Shown here piece after piece: positions 18,172-28,552 of a stretch of 64,000 nt of DNA. How positions within the stretch are numbered: position 1 is the stretch's first letter; the number at the start of each line of letters is the position of its first letter. The position numbers and the translations under genes are program-made. The DNA is from Flagellimonas hymeniacidonis (GTDB lineage: Bacteria > Bacteroidota > Bacteroidia > Flavobacteriales > Flavobacteriaceae). The DNA lies in the NCBI RefSeq assembly GCF_008040165.1, contig NZ_VRUR01000001.1, positions 1,755,349 to 1,819,348 of the forward strand, in the 5' to 3' direction. Below the pieces are notes generated by a model. The model was not told where the DNA came from and made no database searches. It saw nothing but the letters and a program-made list of their open reading frames with translations.

Positions 18172-19308
18172 ATGCGCAAGCTAATTATTTCGGCCGTAGT
18201 AGGTGGCCTAATTATTTTCGGATCTATTTTTTTTGCAGGATTAATTGCTGGAAGTAAAAAGAACAGAAGACCAAAACCACAAAAAGTAGTAAAAACAGTC
18301 TTTGTTGATACTGTGGAAAATGCAACCATCCCTATCATTATTCCAGCAAACGGAAATTTAAAAGCTAAAAGAAGAGTAGAGCTCTTTTCTGAAGTACAGG
18401 GTGTTTTTAGATCAGGGAGCAAGCTGTTTAGGACTGGACAAGAATACAATACGGGCCAAACGCTCATTCGTATTGATGCCAGCGAATATTATGCTTCTGT
18501 ACAGTCGGCAAAAAGCAATCTGTATAATTTACTTACCTCAATAATGCCAGATGTAAGGCTGGATTACCCAGAGATATACCCCAAATGGCAAGAATATCTT
18601 AATGGTTTCGATTTAAATGCAACAACACCGAAGCTACCCGAAATGACCTCCGAGAAGGAAAAGTTCTTTATTTCCGGTCGTGGGGTAATTTCTAATTATT
18701 ACAATGTAAAAAACTTGGAGCAACGTTTGTCCAAATACAATATTTCTGCACCTTTTAAAGGTGTTTTAACAGATGCATTGGTTACAGAAGGAACCTTAAT
18801 TCGAGTAGGACAAAAATTGGGTGAATACATTAATATTGGGGTGTATGAGCTTGAGGTTTCAGTAAGTAAAACCTACGGTGATTTCTTGAAAGTAGGCAAG
18901 AAGGTAGCACTTTCCAATCTAAGCAAAACCCAAAGTTATATAGGAGAGGTCACCCGGGTTAACGGCAGTGTGGACCAGAATTCACAAACCATTACCGTGT
19001 TTATTGAGGTAGCGGGGGATAATTTAAAAGAAGGACAATACTTAGAAGCCAATCTTGAGGCCAAAGAAGAAGAGAATGCCATTGAAATAGACCGTTCCCT
19101 ATTGCTGGAAAACAATCAGATTTTTGTAGTACGCGATTCAGTTTTAGACCTAATTGATGTACGCCCAGTGTATTTTACCGATAAAAAAGTGGTCCTTAAA
19201 GATGTTCCCAATAGCGAGGTTATTGTAACAAAAGCGTTAACAGGAGCCTATGCAGGAATGCTGGTGAAGGTATTTGATGAAGACAAATCCAAAAAGACCA
19301 AATCGTGA
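18172..19308 (+). CDS. RND efflux periplasmic adaptor subunit
   Basis: Membrane-fusion protein of a tripartite efflux pump. One N-terminal hydrophobic segment (LIISAVVGGLIIFGSIFFAG) anchors it, followed by the beta-barrel/lipoyl strands (IPANGNLKAKRRVELFSEV, FRTGQEYNTGQTLIRID), a short helical hairpin, and the second lipoyl half (ISAPFKGVLTDALVTEGT). The hairpin is short, and about 60 residues between the lipoyl halves are not typical heptads. Length 378. Its TGA overlaps the GTG start of the pump gene (4-base overlap), which implies translational coupling. Confidence 0.93.
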   Translation: MRKLIISAVVGGLIIFGSIFFAGLIAGSKKNRRPKPQKVVKTVFVDTVENATIPIIIPANGNLKAKRRVELFSEVQGVFRSGSKLFRTGQEYNTGQTLIRIDASEYYASVQSAKSNLYNLLTSIMPDVRLDYPEIYPKWQEYLNGFDLNATTPKLPEMTSEKEKFFISGRGVISNYYNVKNLEQRLSKYNISAPFKGVLTDALVTEGTLIRVGQKLGEYINIGVYELEVSVSKTYGDFLKVGKKVALSNLSKTQSYIGEVTRVNGSVDQNSQTITVFIEVAGDNLKEGQYLEANLEAKEEENAIEIDRSLLLENNQIFVVRDSVLDLIDVRPVYFTDKKVVLKDVPNSEVIVTKALTGAYAGMLVKVFDEDKSKKTKS

Positions 19309-22300
19309 GAAAGGTAATTTCGTATTTTATAAAATACCACGTAGCGGTAAATGTTATCATCATTGCATTTTTCATTTTTGGACTAGTAGGTGCTTTTTCA
19401 TTAAAATCCTCATTTTTTCCACTTGTAGATTCTAAAAATATTTTGATTACGATTGCATATCCCGGAGCATCCCCACAAGAAGTTGAGGAGGGAATCGTGC
19501 TAAAAATTGAGGACAATCTTAAGGGGTTACAAGGTGTGGAAAGAGTAACCTCTACCTCCAGGGAAAACAGTGGTACAATTAACGTTGAGATTGAAAAAGG
19601 AAGGGATATCGATTTTATGCTGTTGGAGGTCAAAAATGCAGTAGATCGTGTTCCCACTTTCCCGACGGGGATGGAACCTTTGGTGGTTTCCAAACTGGAA
19701 GCAGTAAGACCTACCATAAGCTTTGCGGTAAGTGGCAAGAATATGTCGTTGGCAACCCTAAAGCAAATAGGAAGGCAAATAGAAAACGATTTAAGGGCCA
19801 TAGACGGAATTTCCCAAATTACCATTTCAGGCTATCCAGATGAGGAAATTGAAATAGCGGTGGACGAAAACAGTCTTTTGGCGTATAATCTTTCTTTCGC
19901 TGAAGTTTCACAGGCTGTTTCCAATGCCAATATTTTGGTTACTGGAGGTAATATTAAGACCAACACAGAGGAGTACTTGATTCGAGCAAATAATCGCTCG
20001 TACTACGGAGATGAACTCTCCAATGTTGTGGTACGTGCAGATGCATCAGGGAAAGCTATTCGGCTAAAAGATGTGGCTACCATTCGCGACAGATTCTCCG
20101 AGACTCCAAATACTTCATATTACAATGGAGATTTATCCGTAAATGTTACGGTGACCAGTACCAATACCGAAGACCTTATTGGTTCTGCCGAAAACGTAAA
20201 AGAATACATCGAGGAATTCAATCAAAAGTATACCAATGTACAACTGGATGTTGTTAGGGATCTATCCAAAACCTTAACACAACGTACCGATTTGCTTACC
20301 GAAAACGCTATAATAGGGATGATTCTTGTACTCGTATTCTTGTCCCTATTTTTAAATACGAGATTGGCTTTTTGGGTAGCCTTTGGATTGCCTGTTGCCT
20401 TTTTGGGAATGTTTGTTTTTGCACCTATGCTCAATGTCACGATCAATGTATTGTCGCTATTTGGGATGATTATTGTAATCGGTATTTTGGTGGATGATGG
20501 TATTGTAATAGCAGAAAATATCTACCAACATTACGAAAAGGGAAAAACCCCAGTCCAAGCAGCCATAGATGGTACAATGGAAGTAATTCCACCCATTCTT
20601 TCAGCAATTATAACCACAATACTGGCATTTTCTATTTTCTTGTTTTTAGATGGAAGGGTTGGTGATTTTTTTAGTGAAGTTTCTGTAATTGTTATTCTAA
20701 CCCTCGTGGTTTCTTTGGTTGAAGCGTTAATTATTTTGCCGGCGCATTTAGCGCACTCAAAGGCGCTGAGAAAACAAAAGAAAGGACCAAAAACAGGTAT
20801 AGCAAAAATATTTTCCAAGCTGCGAATTATAAACAAACTTGGGGATGATGCGATGAATTGGATGCGGGACAAAATGTACAGTCCTGCCCTTCGCTTTGCC
20901 TTGGAGTACAAGTTTGTGACTTTCGCCATATTCTTCATGGCACTTGCATTGACTTTTGGCTCCATTGGAGGTGGAATAATCAGAACATCATTCTTTCCAA
21001 GAATTGCAAGTGACCGAATTGCTGTGGAGTTGTTGATGCCAAACGGCACCAATGAAAAGGTTACTGATTCTATAGTGAGTATGATTCAAGATAAAGCCCA
21101 AATTGTAAACCAAGAGCTTACAGATAAATATTTGCAGGGTTCGGACAAGATGCTTTTTGAAAACATGCTTAAAAATGTTGGTCCAGGTTCATCTGCAGCT
21201 ACCCTGGTCATTAATTTATTGCCAGGAGAAGAACGCCCCGATGCTATTAGAGCAGATATGGTTACGAGTAGGCTTCAGGAACTTGTGGGACCAGTTATTG
21301 GCGTTGAAAGCCTTATTTATGGGTCAGGTGGAAATTTTGGGGGAGATCCCGTTTCCGTTTCGCTTTTGGGAAACAATATTGAAGAACTTAAAGGGGCAAA
21401 AGCAGAATTGAAATCCGCTCTTTTAGAAAATGCTTTGTTGAAGGATGTAGCGGATAACGATCCTGCCGGAATTAAAGAAATACGATTGGAACTCAAGGAA
21501 AATGCCTATTTGTTAGGGCTCAACCTTCGTACGGTGATGAATCAGGTGAGAGCAGGATTTTTCGGTGCGCAGGCACAGCGTTTCCAAAGAGGACAGGATG
21601 AAATAAGAGTTTGGGTGCGTTACAATCGTGAAAATAGATCTTCAATTTCCGATTTGGATGAAATGCGTATCGTAGCTCCAAATGGAGAACGAATTCCACT
21701 TAAAGAAATCGCGACATATTCCATAGAACGTGGTGATGTGGCTATTAATCATTTAGATGGACAACGAGAAATCCAAGTTTCATCAGACATCAAAGATTTG
21801 CAGACTACCAGTGGAACAGATGCCATGACATGGGTTAGGACTGAAATTATGCCGGATATTTTATCCAAATACCCAACAATTACCCCATCTTATGAAGGTC
21901 AGAATAGGGAAGCGAACAAACTTATTAATTCACTTCGATTTGTAGGTCTAACGGTGCTGTTTCTCATTTTTGTGACCATTGCATTCACTTTTAGAAGCTT
22001 CAGCCAGCCTCTATTACTGATATTGTTAGTGCCATTTAGTCTAACAGCAGTAGCTTGGGGGCATTGGATTCATGGTTTCCCAATCAATATTCTTTCCATG
22101 TTAGGGATTATCGCCCTTATAGGTATTATGGTGAATGATGGTTTGGTGCTGATTGGAAAGTTTAATATCAACCTAAGGAATGGACTTAAATTCAATGAGG
22201 CCCTTTATGAGGCAGGCCGCTCAAGGTTTAGGGCCATATTCCTAACATCCATTACTACTATTGCCGGTTTGGCCCCACTACTATTGGAAAAAAGCAGACA

Positions 22301-22592
22301 AGCTCAATTCTTAAAACCCATGGCTATTGCCATTGCCTATGGTATTGGTTTTGCTACGGTCCTTACCTTGTTAATGTTGCCTTTGTTTCTCTCCTTTGGA
22401 AATAATGTAAAGGTCTTGGCCAAAGGATTATGGACAGGAGAAAAAGCATCCAAAGAAGAAGTGGAACGAGCAATTAAAGAACAGAATGACGAGCAACACA
22501 TGCAAGAACAAGGCATGTATGCGCTCAACGGAACTGCAAAACATACGGAAGCTGAAGAAGAGACTTCAAAAGTTTTAGAAGGAACATCATAA
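19305..22592 (+). CDS. RND efflux transporter permease (AcrB/MdtB-like)
   Basis: The 1095-residue inner-membrane pump has the two-fold RND layout: one helix at the N-terminus, a large periplasmic loop, a helix cluster near residues 335-540, and the same again to about 1030. Motifs include GASPQEVEEGIVLKIEDNL in the porter domain and GMIIVIGILVDDGIVIAENI in TM4, carrying the proton-relay Asp pair. The C-terminal 60 residues after the last helix are hydrophilic and longer than in E. coli AcrB. The start is GTG, overlapping the adaptor's stop; the outer-membrane channel gene starts on its stop codon. Substrate not deducible. Confidence 0.95.
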   Translation: MRKVISYFIKYHVAVNVIIIAFFIFGLVGAFSLKSSFFPLVDSKNILITIAYPGASPQEVEEGIVLKIEDNLKGLQGVERVTSTSRENSGTINVEIEKGRDIDFMLLEVKNAVDRVPTFPTGMEPLVVSKLEAVRPTISFAVSGKNMSLATLKQIGRQIENDLRAIDGISQITISGYPDEEIEIAVDENSLLAYNLSFAEVSQAVSNANILVTGGNIKTNTEEYLIRANNRSYYGDELSNVVVRADASGKAIRLKDVATIRDRFSETPNTSYYNGDLSVNVTVTSTNTEDLIGSAENVKEYIEEFNQKYTNVQLDVVRDLSKTLTQRTDLLTENAIIGMILVLVFLSLFLNTRLAFWVAFGLPVAFLGMFVFAPMLNVTINVLSLFGMIIVIGILVDDGIVIAENIYQHYEKGKTPVQAAIDGTMEVIPPILSAIITTILAFSIFLFLDGRVGDFFSEVSVIVILTLVVSLVEALIILPAHLAHSKALRKQKKGPKTGIAKIFSKLRIINKLGDDAMNWMRDKMYSPALRFALEYKFVTFAIFFMALALTFGSIGGGIIRTSFFPRIASDRIAVELLMPNGTNEKVTDSIVSMIQDKAQIVNQELTDKYLQGSDKMLFENMLKNVGPGSSAATLVINLLPGEERPDAIRADMVTSRLQELVGPVIGVESLIYGSGGNFGGDPVSVSLLGNNIEELKGAKAELKSALLENALLKDVADNDPAGIKEIRLELKENAYLLGLNLRTVMNQVRAGFFGAQAQRFQRGQDEIRVWVRYNRENRSSISDLDEMRIVAPNGERIPLKEIATYSIERGDVAINHLDGQREIQVSSDIKDLQTTSGTDAMTWVRTEIMPDILSKYPTITPSYEGQNREANKLINSLRFVGLTVLFLIFVTIAFTFRSFSQPLLLILLVPFSLTAVAWGHWIHGFPINILSMLGIIALIGIMVNDGLVLIGKFNINLRNGLKFNEALYEAGRSRFRAIFLTSITTIAGLAPLLLEKSRQAQFLKPMAIAIAYGIGFATVLTLLMLPLFLSFGNNVKVLAKGLWTGEKASKEEVERAIKEQNDEQHMQEQGMYALNGTAKHTEAEEETSKVLEGTS

Positions 22593-23917
22593 TGAAAAGT
22601 ATATTTAATACACTACCTCTTTTTTTATTGGTTTTTATCAATGTAGCACAAGCTCAGGAAAAACTACTTTCCAAACAAGAAGCGATAGATTTAACATTGG
22701 AAAATAACCTGGGTATCCAAGTAGCGCGAAACACCAAAAAAATTGATGAGAATAATGCCAGTATATTAAATTCTGGGTATTTGCCAACGGTTACAGCCAA
22801 TGCAGGCGGAAGTATTGATAAACAAAACACCGAAGGTCAGTTGGCTAGTGGGGATACAAGAACCGCCGATGGTGCCGAAACCAGACGATACAATGCTTCA
22901 GTTAATGTAAACTATACCTTGTTTGATGGATTGAATAGGTATTACAGTTATAAGAGTTTTAAAGAACGGTCGCAGCAATCCGAATTAGAAGTAAGGCAAA
23001 CCATTGAGAATACTATTCTACAATTGTTTTCTGTGTATTATGAAGTGGCCAGGCTTACAGAAAACACCAAAAACTTGGAACAAGCGCTCGAAATTTCGAA
23101 AGATAGATTGAAACGAGCCACCTATCAGTTTGAATATGGACAGAATACGGGCTTGGATGTTTTGAATGCAGAAGTAGACATCAATACCGACAGTATCAAC
23201 CTGTTAAACTCGAGGCAGCAATTGCGTAACACTATGCGGGACTTAAACCTTGTTTTGAACCGAGAACTTTCCGCTCAATTTCTTGCAGATACCACGGTTA
23301 ATTTTGTGCCAGGACTTCAAATGGAGAATATGCATAATGAGGCTAAATCGAACAATATCCGGTTACAATTAGTAGAAAAGGAGATGAATATTACCATGTA
23401 CAATGTTAAAGCGGCGAAGAGTGTTTTTCTACCTACTATTGGTTTAACGGGCACATACGGATGGAATGAATCAAGCAACAACAGTCCATTGGCTTTTTTA
23501 ATTCAAAATACGTCAACGGGGGTAACAGGCGCTGTTAATCTTTCCTGGAATCTTTTTGATGGAGGAAGAGGTGTTACCGGTATCAAGAATGTGAAGATTG
23601 GGTATGAAAACCAAGAGCTGCTTAAAAAACAAATAGAGCTGGAGGTAGAACGGGATATTACAAATGCATGGGACAGTTATACCAACGCACTGTATGTTTT
23701 GGAAGTGCAAGAAAAGAATTTGCAAACCAATCAGAACAATTTCAACCGTACAGATGAGCGCTATAAATTGGGGCAGGTAACCTCAATAGAATTTAGACAG
23801 GCACAATTGAATTTATTGAACGCTGAATTGGCTCAAAGTCAGGCTAAGTACAGTGCTAAATTGGCCGAACTTCAAATGCTTCAAATCAGTGGTCAATTGC
23901 TGAATGTGGATTTTTAG
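22592..23917 (+). CDS. TolC-family outer-membrane efflux protein
   Basis: Outer-membrane channel of the same tripartite pump. A signal peptide (NTLPLFLLVFINVAQAQ) is followed by two tandem OEP repeats, each with long amphipathic helices and short strands (for example LSKQEAIDLTLENNLGIQVA and YNASVNVNYTLFDGLNR; VNLSWNLFDGGRGVTGIKNV in the second half). Length 441 is usual. The ATG shares its A with the TAA of the pump gene, so all three genes of the system are coupled. Confidence 0.94.
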   Translation: MKSIFNTLPLFLLVFINVAQAQEKLLSKQEAIDLTLENNLGIQVARNTKKIDENNASILNSGYLPTVTANAGGSIDKQNTEGQLASGDTRTADGAETRRYNASVNVNYTLFDGLNRYYSYKSFKERSQQSELEVRQTIENTILQLFSVYYEVARLTENTKNLEQALEISKDRLKRATYQFEYGQNTGLDVLNAEVDINTDSINLLNSRQQLRNTMRDLNLVLNRELSAQFLADTTVNFVPGLQMENMHNEAKSNNIRLQLVEKEMNITMYNVKAAKSVFLPTIGLTGTYGWNESSNNSPLAFLIQNTSTGVTGAVNLSWNLFDGGRGVTGIKNVKIGYENQELLKKQIELEVERDITNAWDSYTNALYVLEVQEKNLQTNQNNFNRTDERYKLGQVTSIEFRQAQLNLLNAELAQSQAKYSAKLAELQMLQISGQLLNVDF

Positions 23918-23924
23918 CTAGAAC

Positions 23925-24107
23925 ATGTTTGAACACTTTTTTCAGTGCCCTTATTGTTGGGAAGAGATTTCCTTTCTTCTAGATACTTCCGTGTCAAACC
24001 AGACATACGTTGAAGATTGCGAGGTGTGTTGCAATCCCATTGAAGCAAATACAACTTTTGAAAATCAAGAATTGATACATTTTGAAGCTAGGGAATTAGG
24101 GCAATAA
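23925..24107 (+). CDS. CPXCG-motif cysteine-rich small protein
   Basis: A 60-residue protein with FQCPYCWEE near the N-terminus and DCEVCCNPIE near residue 32, the two CxxC pairs of the CPXCG family, here with Trp in place of Gly. It probably binds zinc or iron; function unknown. It begins 7 bases after the TolC-like gene and lies 38 bases before the MFS gene. Confidence 0.85.
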   Translation: MFEHFFQCPYCWEEISFLLDTSVSNQTYVEDCEVCCNPIEANTTFENQELIHFEARELGQ

Positions 24108-24145
24108 TTTGTTTACCTTTAAATACAACCGATTCCTTCACTGTT

Positions 24146-25483
24146 ATGAAGCTTGCCAAACTGATATCGCCAAAAATTTTCCCGATTTTACTGGTTAATT
24201 TTATTGGTATTCTAGGTTATAGTATTGTTGTTCCGATTCTCATTTTTATTGTGACCGATATGGGAGGGAATGGCTTTATATATGGGATTTTAGGAGCTAT
24301 GTACCCGTTTTTTCAATTCATTGGTGCACCTATTTTAGGAAGACTCTCTGATAAAATTGGAAGAAAAAAAGTACTGGTTATCAGTCAATTGGGCACATTC
24401 ATTGCCTGGACACTTTTTTTGCTGGCTTTTATTCTTCCAGAAACAGAACTTTGGTCTCAGAATACAAAGATTACAGGCAGTTACGCAATGACATTACCTT
24501 TAGTGATGATTTTTGTTGCACGAATCTTTGATGGATTTACCGGAGGCAATATATCTGTGGCCAATGCTTATTTATCCGATATTTCAACGGATGAGGACAG
24601 GAATTCAAATTTTGGCAAGATGGGAGCTTCTACAAGTTTGGGATTTGTGCTAGGTCCGGCTTTCGCAGGAGTTTTGGCGTCTACTATGCTTGGTGAGATT
24701 CTTCCATTAATTTTGGCAGCTTTGATTTCTCTAATTGCAATTTTTGTAATAAATACCCAGCTAAAGGAAAGTGTACCTTGCGTGGTAAATACAGGAAAGG
24801 TTCGGTTGCGGGCTTTACGTAGGTTTTTTCAAGTAGAACATAAGAACTGTTATCAAGAAGGGGAACTGCAGGCCAGCCCTCAAAAAACAGATTTAAAAAG
24901 GGTTTTAAAAGAACCAGGAATACCACTTTTATACATGGTATATTTCTTCACCTTTTTGGGTTTTAGTCTCTTTTATGCAGGCTTGCCCATATATGCCAAT
25001 ACCATTTTAGATTGGTCATCAACTGAACTAGGTATTTTCTTGGCATATTCAAGCCTTGTAATGATTCTAGTTCAGGGCCCTGTTTTATCTAGATTGCAAG
25101 GCAAAGTGACCAATGAAAGACTGATACTCATTGGGTCGTTGATATTGGCTTCGTCGTTTTTGCTTTTGTCCTTTCAAAACATAGTAATCATTTATTTGGC
25201 CAATACACTACTATCCATTGGTAATGGTTTAATGTGGCCAAGCTTTATGGCGCTGTTATCCAGAACAGGAGATTCCAACATGCAGGGAGCAATACAAGGT
25301 TATGGTAATAGTATGGGGAGTATAGCTAGCATGTTTGGCCTTATCTTAGGAGGAGTTTTGTTTGAATTCCTTTCAACAACTGTTTTTGCCATTGGAGGAA
25401 TAATCTTTTTGGTTATTGCAGTTTTAATGGGGTTCAATTTTCTTCAGGGAAGGAAAAAACTGCAATTAAGCTCAAGTCTGTAG
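24146..25483 (+). CDS. MFS transporter of the DHA1/TetA type
   Basis: Proton-driven exporter with about 12 transmembrane segments in 445 residues. The signature loop between TM2 and TM3 is GRLSDKIGRKKVL (motif A), with FDGFTGGNISVANAYLSD in TM4-5. The central cytoplasmic loop (about residues 210-255) is longer and more basic than in TetA, with RLRALRRFFQ. The substrate is unknown; drug or metabolite export is the family norm. No regulator lies next to it. Confidence 0.88.
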   Translation: MKLAKLISPKIFPILLVNFIGILGYSIVVPILIFIVTDMGGNGFIYGILGAMYPFFQFIGAPILGRLSDKIGRKKVLVISQLGTFIAWTLFLLAFILPETELWSQNTKITGSYAMTLPLVMIFVARIFDGFTGGNISVANAYLSDISTDEDRNSNFGKMGASTSLGFVLGPAFAGVLASTMLGEILPLILAALISLIAIFVINTQLKESVPCVVNTGKVRLRALRRFFQVEHKNCYQEGELQASPQKTDLKRVLKEPGIPLLYMVYFFTFLGFSLFYAGLPIYANTILDWSSTELGIFLAYSSLVMILVQGPVLSRLQGKVTNERLILIGSLILASSFLLLSFQNIVIIYLANTLLSIGNGLMWPSFMALLSRTGDSNMQGAIQGYGNSMGSIASMFGLILGGVLFEFLSTTVFAIGGIIFLVIAVLMGFNFLQGRKKLQLSSSL

Positions 25484-25612
25484 TACGAGGGGCAAACTTA
25501 TATGAATTATAAAATACAGGTCTTAAATCCCAAGCCAAACAAGCGGTATCCCGGCTAAAACATTTGAAAAATTGAAGTACTCTTGATTTTAAATCATTTC
25601 GGCACTACTATA

Positions 25613-26248
25613 CTAAGAAAGCTTTCTAATTATTTTTTCAACCCTTTTTTTCTGACTTTCTTTTTGCAAATCTTGCATTCTCGTTTCTAAGATTTTAATA
25701 AATTGTTCTTTATTGTCCTTATCAACGACGGGGACCGTTCTTTCGGCATACATGGCAAATTGATTTATAGGGCTCCCTAAAAGTTGCTCCCGTAACAAGG
25801 CGAAAGCTTCCGTTCTATACTTTTCAGTATTTGCCAGTGTGATTATGATGTTTATAGCATGATCTCTGGTTATTACACTACCTTTTTCAGCAGTTTCAAG
25901 TATTCTGGGAAGATGATGAAACGTCTCTTGGGGTTTTAAGTGCGCGATATAATTGAGTGCTGTCATTACTCCCCATTGCAATCTATTATTTTTACTGCCC
26001 AACATTTCCAAAAAGATTTCAAAGTACGAAACGATTAAATCTGGCCTACTTTCACCAATTTCATAGATAACTTTGATGCAATCATTTTGAATTGCTTTGT
26101 TTTTATGGCTTAAATGTTCAATAAGGATTTGAATGGCCTGTCTATCCTCGTCGGCAATAATTTCCTTCGCCAATTCCTGATTTGGAACTTCATCCCTTCG
26201 GTTTAAGGCAGAGGCGATTTTTGATAATACATCAAGTGGTATTTTCAA
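25613..26248 (-). CDS. HEAT-repeat-like helical protein
   Basis: Cytosolic 211-residue all-helical protein with HEAT/armadillo-like repeats: IQILIEHLSHKNKAIQNDCI, VIYEIGESRPDLIV and LQWGVMTALNYIAHL. No catalytic motif; such proteins usually bind other proteins. It is 33 bases after the stop of the preceding minus-strand gene, so it may be the last gene of the esterase operon. Confidence 0.75.
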   Translation of the reverse strand: MKIPLDVLSKIASALNRRDEVPNQELAKEIIADEDRQAIQILIEHLSHKNKAIQNDCIKVIYEIGESRPDLIVSYFEIFLEMLGSKNNRLQWGVMTALNYIAHLKPQETFHHLPRILETAEKGSVITRDHAINIIITLANTEKYRTEAFALLREQLLGSPINQFAMYAERTVPVVDKDNKEQFIKILETRMQDLQKESQKKRVEKIIRKLS

Positions 26249-26281
26249 ACTATTTGATTTTACCGTAAGTAGCCAATAAAA

Positions 26282-27172
26282 TTAGTTATTTCCAAATACC
26301 TCGATATAGTCCGGGCCAACATCATGTGAATCAAAGGTTATTGACTCAAAAATCATCTGATGGATTAACCCTTCTTCTGTTGGCAAATAGCCAAGTTGGT
26401 GTTGAAAAGGGATAATAACCCCATTGACTTTTCGAAAATTTTTAAAGACAACATACCCATAAACCGCTGGAGCAACCACCCTAACCGTATATTGTACCAT
26501 TTCTAGAAGCTTGGTCTCTTTATTTATCCAATAAATGTATTGATCAAATTCAGCATTTGGCTCCCCAGATTTCCAGGTTCCATAGATGAGATGGTACGTT
26601 TTGCCATGTAATACTTTTTCTTCCACATAATTTACCAAGGGAACCTTATTGATCCAATAAGGCAGTTGAATAAAATATTCTTTTCCAACCAAAGCAGGGA
26701 TCATATTGGCATCATCAATTGTATTTAGCTTTCCATGTATCTTTTTATATGGGATGTTATGGTCAATGCCCCAAATTTCTTTTTCGGCAGGACCATTTAA
26801 TAATTCCACCCTTGAATTACCAAGTTTAAAAGCATAAAAATCATGTCTTACTTTTTGGTTTTCCAAAGGCCAATTGTTATGGACCTTTAATTGCTCAAGA
26901 GCAGGAGACCAATCATCGTTATAAACAGCTGTTATTATTTTGATATCAGAAACCTTATCCCATCCGTGAGCTTTATAGCATTGGTTTAATATTTCCTGCC
27001 CTTTTTGTTCTCTATGGGAAATACCGCTAACAAAGTCTCCTTCTTTTTTAATAATGTCTGGTCTAATATCAGCTAAATCGTTCACCGACTGTCCGGTTAT
27101 TGAATACTGGACTAATACGATAATCAAAAAACAAGATGTTCTAATTACTGATTTCATAATTTGATTTTTCAA
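26282..27172 (-). CDS. Secreted protein of unknown function (LolA-like fold suspected)
   Basis: The 296-residue exported protein has a signal peptide (residues 8-27, ending SITGQS). The mature part is rich in short strands and conserved Trp/Tyr (NDDWSPALEQLKVHN, KEIWGIDHNIPYKK, YWINKETKLLEMVQYTVRV). The recurring pattern resembles LolA-like lipid-binding proteins of Bacteroidota, but I see no decisive motif. Its ATG overlaps the stop of the alpha/beta hydrolase gene by 4 bases, so the two are coupled. Confidence 0.7.
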   Translation of the reverse strand: MKNQIMKSVIRTSCFLIIVLVQYSITGQSVNDLADIRPDIIKKEGDFVSGISHREQKGQEILNQCYKAHGWDKVSDIKIITAVYNDDWSPALEQLKVHNNWPLENQKVRHDFYAFKLGNSRVELLNGPAEKEIWGIDHNIPYKKIHGKLNTIDDANMIPALVGKEYFIQLPYWINKVPLVNYVEEKVLHGKTYHLIYGTWKSGEPNAEFDQYIYWINKETKLLEMVQYTVRVVAPAVYGYVVFKNFRKVNGVIIPFQHQLGYLPTEEGLIHQMIFESITFDSHDVGPDYIEVFGNN

Positions 27173-28005
27173 TTGTTCGTTTTAAACAAAAACTTAATTC
27201 CTCTTGTAAAGGCACTGTTAAAGGCTGTTACATGCCCCTCATCTTCTAATATTTCTGATTGAATGGCAAAATTTGACAATTCAAGAACCGATGTTATTTT
27301 CTTCCAAGGATTTACCATGGCCTCTGGGTTTTCTAGGGACCCTACGGACCAATACATCTGCGATGTTCCATTGGATTTGGAAAAATCGGGAAGGCTGGGA
27401 CCAAACCACCACAAGGATGGACTAGCAATAAGATAGTTCTTAAAATAGGATTCTTTTTTGTTTGCAACATGAACGGCAAAGAGACCACTCAAAGAGTACC
27501 CAACAAGGGTTTGATTATTCTGATCTACCCTGAAGTTGTTATTGATGTGTTTTTTGACGGAATCTTCAAGAAAATTTAAAAAAGCATCTGCGCCGCCTGA
27601 GTTTTTAATACCCGAAACTCCTGTGAATTTTTCAATTTGCTCTTCGCTCCATGCTGTTGGTGTAAAGTCCCGTAGTCTATTGTTGTGGATATTTTCAAAA
27701 CCTTCCTTATAGGCCAGACCCACTAAAATCACTTCTGGAATTTCTTTGCCGTAGGACATCAATACTCTTGAATTATAGGCTATCCCAAATGTTAAGTCAC
27801 CGTCCAACACATAGGTTACCGGGTAGGCTTTGTCAGAGTTAAGGTATTCAGGCGGTAAACTGATGTAGATTACATATTCCACCCCGTAATCTGATTTTAT
27901 TTCGACTTTGGAGGTCAATGGCAGTGAGACCTCTTCAACTGTCTGGCTAATGCAGTTGACACTATAAAATATTGGAAATAGCAATAGAAACTTTAAATGT
28001 CTCAT
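27169..28005 (-). CDS. Secreted alpha/beta hydrolase (esterase D/IroE-like)
   Basis: COG2819-type serine hydrolase with an N-terminal signal peptide (LLLFPIFYSVNCIS). The nucleophile elbow is VGYSLSGLFAVH (G-x-S-x-G) near residue 168, YVLDGDLTFGIAYNSR forms the early strand, and EDEGHVTAFNSAF supplies the C-terminal His. These enzymes cleave esters or siderophore lactones; the substrate cannot be read here. The start overlaps the upstream membrane-protein gene by 4 bases and the stop overlaps the next ATG by 4 bases. Confidence 0.85.
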   Translation of the reverse strand: MRHLKFLLLFPIFYSVNCISQTVEEVSLPLTSKVEIKSDYGVEYVIYISLPPEYLNSDKAYPVTYVLDGDLTFGIAYNSRVLMSYGKEIPEVILVGLAYKEGFENIHNNRLRDFTPTAWSEEQIEKFTGVSGIKNSGGADAFLNFLEDSVKKHINNNFRVDQNNQTLVGYSLSGLFAVHVANKKESYFKNYLIASPSLWWFGPSLPDFSKSNGTSQMYWSVGSLENPEAMVNPWKKITSVLELSNFAIQSEILEDEGHVTAFNSAFTRGIKFLFKTNN

Positions 28006-28403
28006 GAATCTGATTTTTTCATGGATTTGGTGTAATCCAGTATTCCTTTGGTTTGGAATATTGCAAATAGCAGGACTAATATGTTGGTTGCCAGTATTAA
28101 TGCAAAACCACCAGAGCTGAGGTTTTTCGCAAATGCCAGATTGATAGCTTCGATAGCCACATATAAAAAATCAAGAACAATAATAACCCATACCAATATT
28201 CTGGAAATCTTTTTTCTAAAAGCCGCATAAAGCACCACAGCACCGAAAATGAACATTTGGATGGCAAAGTTGAGGTGCAGTCCGTTGGCCATTTCTGAAA
28301 TTGCCTTAACAGTATTGGCTAAAGTCAATGTTAGTATTCCCATGCATATAGAAAAAAAGCCATTGCTCTTTAGTGCGGTTCTAAGGATATAAGTGTTTTC
28401 CAT
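28002..28403 (-). CDS. Small four-helix membrane protein
   Basis: A 133-residue protein with about four hydrophobic helices (around residues 15-35, 45-60, 70-90 and 95-115) and short loops. No known motif. It is the first gene of a coupled operon with the esterase and LolA-like genes and is divergent from the AraC regulator. Confidence 0.75.
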   Translation of the reverse strand: MENTYILRTALKSNGFFSICMGILTLTLANTVKAISEMANGLHLNFAIQMFIFGAVVLYAAFRKKISRILVWVIIVLDFLYVAIEAINLAFAKNLSSGGFALILATNILVLLFAIFQTKGILDYTKSMKKSDS

Positions 28404-28552
28404 TTTTTTGAATTTGATTTAAAAGAACATTCGAAAATAATTTAAACTGTAAGTCATGAAGTGTCTTTAAGTTTAGGATGACGCATTGTTATGTGCATAT
28501 TGAAATAAGGAGAAAGGACAATACTTAATTTGTAATTTGTTATCTTATTCTT